A stretch of 64,000 bases of DNA from CAYJAB01 sp964368305 (GTDB lineage Bacteria > Bacillota_I > Bacilli_A > Erysipelotrichales > Erysipelotrichaceae), in contig CAYJAB010000003.1 in NCBI GenBank assembly GCA_964368305.1, positions 42,641-106,640 on the forward strand. Reading direction: 5' to 3'. Within the stretch, counting starts at the first letter, position 1. Each line of letters begins with the position of its first letter. A program made the position numbers and the translations under genes. The notes under the pieces were generated by a model. It saw only the letters and a program-made list of their open reading frames with translations. It made no database searches and was not told the origin of the DNA. Positions 61,601-64,000 of the stretch are shown in pieces.

Positions 61601-62980
61601 CTAAAGTTTATGTTGAATATGATACTTCGATTTATACTTCAATTTAATTTTATCATTATGATTTTCAAGTGTTTTATAACTTGTATGATCCATATCTACA
61701 TTTGCGCTAACCAATACAGGTGGAATTTCATTATGCTTCTCATAAATCTCTGTTAGATTTACAAATAATCCTTGTAGTACATAGCTTGTTATACTTGATG
61801 AAAGTGGACACATTATTTTATCTTCTATTTTAAAATTTGCGTCTTGATTATCACATCCATTATCTACGATATAATCCACGGTATCTTCAAGTTTAATATT
61901 CAATGGATGTTTAGACAGGCTATTTTGTCTTGTATTAACAAACGCAACTGTATTTACATTTCTGTTTTTCAATTCTAAAGCGAACTCATTTGTGAATGCT
62001 CCACTTTGAGAATTAGAGAAAAAGATAACTGTATCCTTCTCTTTAATATCATATTTTTTAATAATGACATCTTTATACGCAAGTAATGAATCCATTAGAG
62101 TTGATTTTTGTTTTCCTTGGTGATTCATCATTTCATCTTCTAATATAATACGAAAATGTGCAAAACCACCTGCTCTAGTGTACGCCTCTTCACATAACAT
62201 ATGAGAGTGACCCATACCGATAAAGAAAATATCATGGTCACTTTTTTCAGTGTTATACAGCAATTGTGCAATCTGCTTTGTATCTTCTATTTTTACGCGA
62301 TCAAAACTTGTAAAATAATACTGTTTAAAACGAGCAACTAAATCTTCAATTGACTCATTTGAATTGCTTAAATTATGATATGCAATTGCATTCATCAATT
62401 GCGCAATCAACATTGTTGTTATAGTAGATGTTGGAGCAACTTTATATCCAGATAAAGTTGTCATACATGCATCTCCATATTCTCCGCAATTATCGATATT
62501 GATATGAGAAAAATCAACAATACTCTTATTAGAATGATGTCTTGATTTAACTATTTTTGCTTGTTGAAAATTTGTAAGTGTTATAACGTTTGCTCCAATA
62601 TGATATGCACGCAATGCAATCTCTACAAGAAGCCCATTGCGTCCAGAATTTGATACTAAAAGAATTGTGTCTCCTTTATTAATTGGATACATATTTAAAA
62701 CGACATCCGCATAAGAATCAAGTCTTTCAATCATCGTTGATTTTCCGGGAAATTGATGCAACATTAATTCTGGCATTAAAATACTATCAAACAAATCAAG
62801 TCCAGCTAAGCGGTCATATAACTCCTCTGCTACCATATGAGAATGGCCCGTTCCAAAAACATAAAACTTATGATTTTTTCTTTTTGACTCTAATCCTAAT
62901 TTTACTGCCTTTTGTATGTTTGTTATTTGTGTTTCAAATACCTTCTCTACAATTGATCTTATTGTACTTTCAAATTCCAT
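61601..62980 (-). CDS. Tandem SIS-domain protein (two UPF0309-like halves)
   Basis: 459 residues made of two similar sugar isomerase (SIS) halves. First half: GTGHSHM (43-49), SNSGRNG (110-116), DNCGEYGDACM (163-173). Second half: GMGHSHM (255-261), SNSQSGA (322-328), DNGCDNQDANF (373-383), then PPVLVSANVDM near the end. Each half is about 210-230 residues and matches the usual length of a UPF0309 protein. SIS domains bind phosphosugars; a tandem UPF0309 fusion suggests an internal dimer. 12 bases after the PHP gene, so one operon. Confidence 0.78.
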   Translation of the reverse strand: MEFESTIRSIVEKVFETQITNIQKAVKLGLESKRKNHKFYVFGTGHSHMVAEELYDRLAGLDLFDSILMPELMLHQFPGKSTMIERLDSYADVVLNMYPINKGDTILLVSNSGRNGLLVEIALRAYHIGANVITLTNFQQAKIVKSRHHSNKSIVDFSHINIDNCGEYGDACMTTLSGYKVAPTSTITTMLIAQLMNAIAYHNLSNSNESIEDLVARFKQYYFTSFDRVKIEDTKQIAQLLYNTEKSDHDIFFIGMGHSHMLCEEAYTRAGGFAHFRIILEDEMMNHQGKQKSTLMDSLLAYKDVIIKKYDIKEKDTVIFFSNSQSGAFTNEFALELKNRNVNTVAFVNTRQNSLSKHPLNIKLEDTVDYIVDNGCDNQDANFKIEDKIMCPLSSSITSYVLQGLFVNLTEIYEKHNEIPPVLVSANVDMDHTSYKTLENHNDKIKLKYKSKYHIQHKL

Positions 62981-62992
62981 ATTTCCCCCCTA

Positions 62993-63808
62993 TTATGAAT
63001 CTAATTTTATCGTAGAAATCAATGTCTTTAATTGTCCAATGTTTGTCTTTTCATATGTTCCATGACAATCAGACCCACTTGTAATCTTCAAATTGTGTTT
63101 TTCACAATACGAAACACATAGATTTGTAAACTGTTCATCGTGGTTTGGATAGTAACATTCAATACCATCTATTCCGAGTGATACAAGCTTATCAAAGACT
63201 TGAATATATTGTTGTTTAGTATCTGCTTTCACACTTCGTTTTGGATGTGCTAAAACTGCAATTCCACCTGCTTGATGTATATAATTGCACACTGCATGCA
63301 CATCTTCAAAATCAATACATTGATAAATTAAGTCATATTTTTCATAAATCATAAATCCCTCTTTAATTGTACTTATGATTTTTTTATCCATTAAATAATG
63401 CAGTGTTTTCCATCCACCCAAAGATTGAATATGTCTATATTCATCATATTCTTCAAGAGAGATGTTTGAATAATCCTTCAACATCTTTTCAACTAACAAA
63501 CGATTATAATCATCTAATCTTTTACGATTTTTTAAAACAAATTCATTAAACGATTTATTCTCTAAATCAAACCCATACGCTAAAATATGAAGATGCATTC
63601 CCTCTTGCATTGCATCAAGTTCGACTGCTGATATCACATCAAGACGACCATTCACTATTTTCTTTAACTCTTTTGCACCAGCAAGTTCATTATGATCACT
63701 AATTGCAAGAAATCCTACATCTGCTTCTATCGCTTTTTCAATAATAACTTCCACAGTATTTGTTCCATCTGAATATACACTATGGTTATGTAAATCTACA
63801 TATTTCAT
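62993..63808 (-). CDS. PHP domain phosphoesterase (RNase AM/YciV-like)
   Basis: 271 residues. Metal ligands in order: DLHNHS (His, His), SDHNE (Asp, His), SAVELDA (Glu), HLHILAYGF (His), AHPKRS (His) and SGSDCHGT (Asp, His). The family includes 5'-3' exonucleases on RNA and nucleoside 3',5'-bisphosphatases. A GGTGA site precedes the ATG. First gene in the window of the operon PHP-SIS-DUF1905; a promoter (TATAAT near 63850) lies upstream. Confidence 0.87.
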   Translation of the reverse strand: MKYVDLHNHSVYSDGTNTVEVIIEKAIEADVGFLAISDHNELAGAKELKKIVNGRLDVISAVELDAMQEGMHLHILAYGFDLENKSFNEFVLKNRKRLDDYNRLLVEKMLKDYSNISLEEYDEYRHIQSLGGWKTLHYLMDKKIISTIKEGFMIYEKYDLIYQCIDFEDVHAVCNYIHQAGGIAVLAHPKRSVKADTKQQYIQVFDKLVSLGIDGIECYYPNHDEQFTNLCVSYCEKHNLKITSGSDCHGTYEKTNIGQLKTLISTIKLDS

Positions 63809-63937
63809 TTTTTCACCAAATATTAAAACATTAATATACTTTCTTTTGTATTATATCATTCCATAATAAAAAAAATAAGACTACTTTCATTCTCTTTTAT
63901 ATTTTTATGTCATTATTTTTACATATGATTTATTACA

Positions 63938-63963
63938 TCAAAAAAGCCCTTAAATAAAGAGCT
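63938..63963 (-). terminator. Putative terminator of a gene beyond the right edge
   Basis: Imperfect stem AGCTCTT/AAGGGCT with a U run reading on the minus strand. The rest of 63809-64000 shows no gene. Confidence 0.55.
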
Positions 63964-64000
63964 ATAGTTGATTGATATTTTGTGTTTTTATTAATTGGCA

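Noticed and set aside
1..64000. Mobile elements, prophage or CRISPR array
   Set aside because: No transposase, integrase, terminal inverted repeats or regularly spaced direct repeats were seen; the gene order is ordinary chromosomal.

Overview
This is an AT-rich chromosomal window from a Gram-positive bacterium of the Firmicutes (Bacillota) type. The supporting signs are strong GGAGG ribosome binding sites, T-box leaders before met and val genes, a CIRCE operator, a cre-like site, a mannose-type PTS, a bmrC/bmrD-type ABC exporter pair and yrrN/yrrO-type U32 proteases. The family mix fits Erysipelotrichia-like lineages best, but that placement is inference. No phage, transposon, CRISPR array or integration site was seen. 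The content is core metabolism plus several poorly characterised genes. A run of 10 N at 46668-46677 shows that this is a draft assembly.

Layout. 1-2118: metN-metI-metQ operon (minus) behind a Met-specific T-box. 2118-7272: argS, a lone FMN-binding lipoprotein (plus) and valS behind a Val-specific T-box. 7339-9890: ferrous iron operon feoA-feoB plus a small Cys-rich FeoB partner, with two matching TTAG-N6-CTAA dyads. 9934-14933: protein quality control (tig, lon) with engB; tig has a HrcA/CIRCE operator over its -35 box. 15076-19568 is the main plus-strand block: tRNA-Arg(UCU), a TIM-barrel sugar isomerase-like gene, a divergent pair of membrane-anchored HTH proteins, DUF2087, patatin, DUF3795, a short DtxR-type regulator and a YfcE-type phosphodiesterase. 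19661-26130 (minus): cvpA-mutS2-uvrC-(VanY-like pseudoenzyme)-murI. 26216-31664: rnhC (plus), then lspA-rluD-like-rhomboid-dCMP deaminase, and an M42 peptidase with a small Phd-like protein.

31739-38848 (minus): heterodimeric ABC exporter with an overlapping unknown gene, a TSCPD protein with a Gx-type transporter, and KtrA/KtrB potassium uptake. 38928-43911: COG2509-type FAD protein, neutral-ceramidase-like protein, and mannose-family PTS IIB-IIC-IID without IIA, with a well-formed promoter and a cre-like site. 44048-46968: three unknown membrane proteins and an endonuclease/exonuclease/phosphatase gene broken at the assembly gap. 46954-49589: Cof-type HAD phosphatase and glutamine-dependent nadE. 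49692-55639: two U32 proteases, a TrmH-type methyltransferase, a large HPrK/PEPCK-like P-loop protein and a polysaccharide deacetylase, as one tight operon. 55732-63808: MATE exporter, SPL-type radical SAM protein ending in a clamp-binding motif, Qnr-like pentapeptide protein, ferredoxin-fused aldo/keto reductase (plus), a small membrane protein (plus), alpha/beta hydrolase, a DUF1905 gene interrupted by TGA, a tandem SIS protein and a PHP phosphoesterase.

What stands out is (i) visible regulation: two T-boxes with readable specifiers, CIRCE on tig, paired dyads on feoA and feoB, and cre on the PTS; and (ii) a set of enzyme-fold proteins whose catalytic residues are altered or whose architecture is unusual: the VanY-like, M28-like, HPrK/PEPCK-like and tandem SIS proteins.
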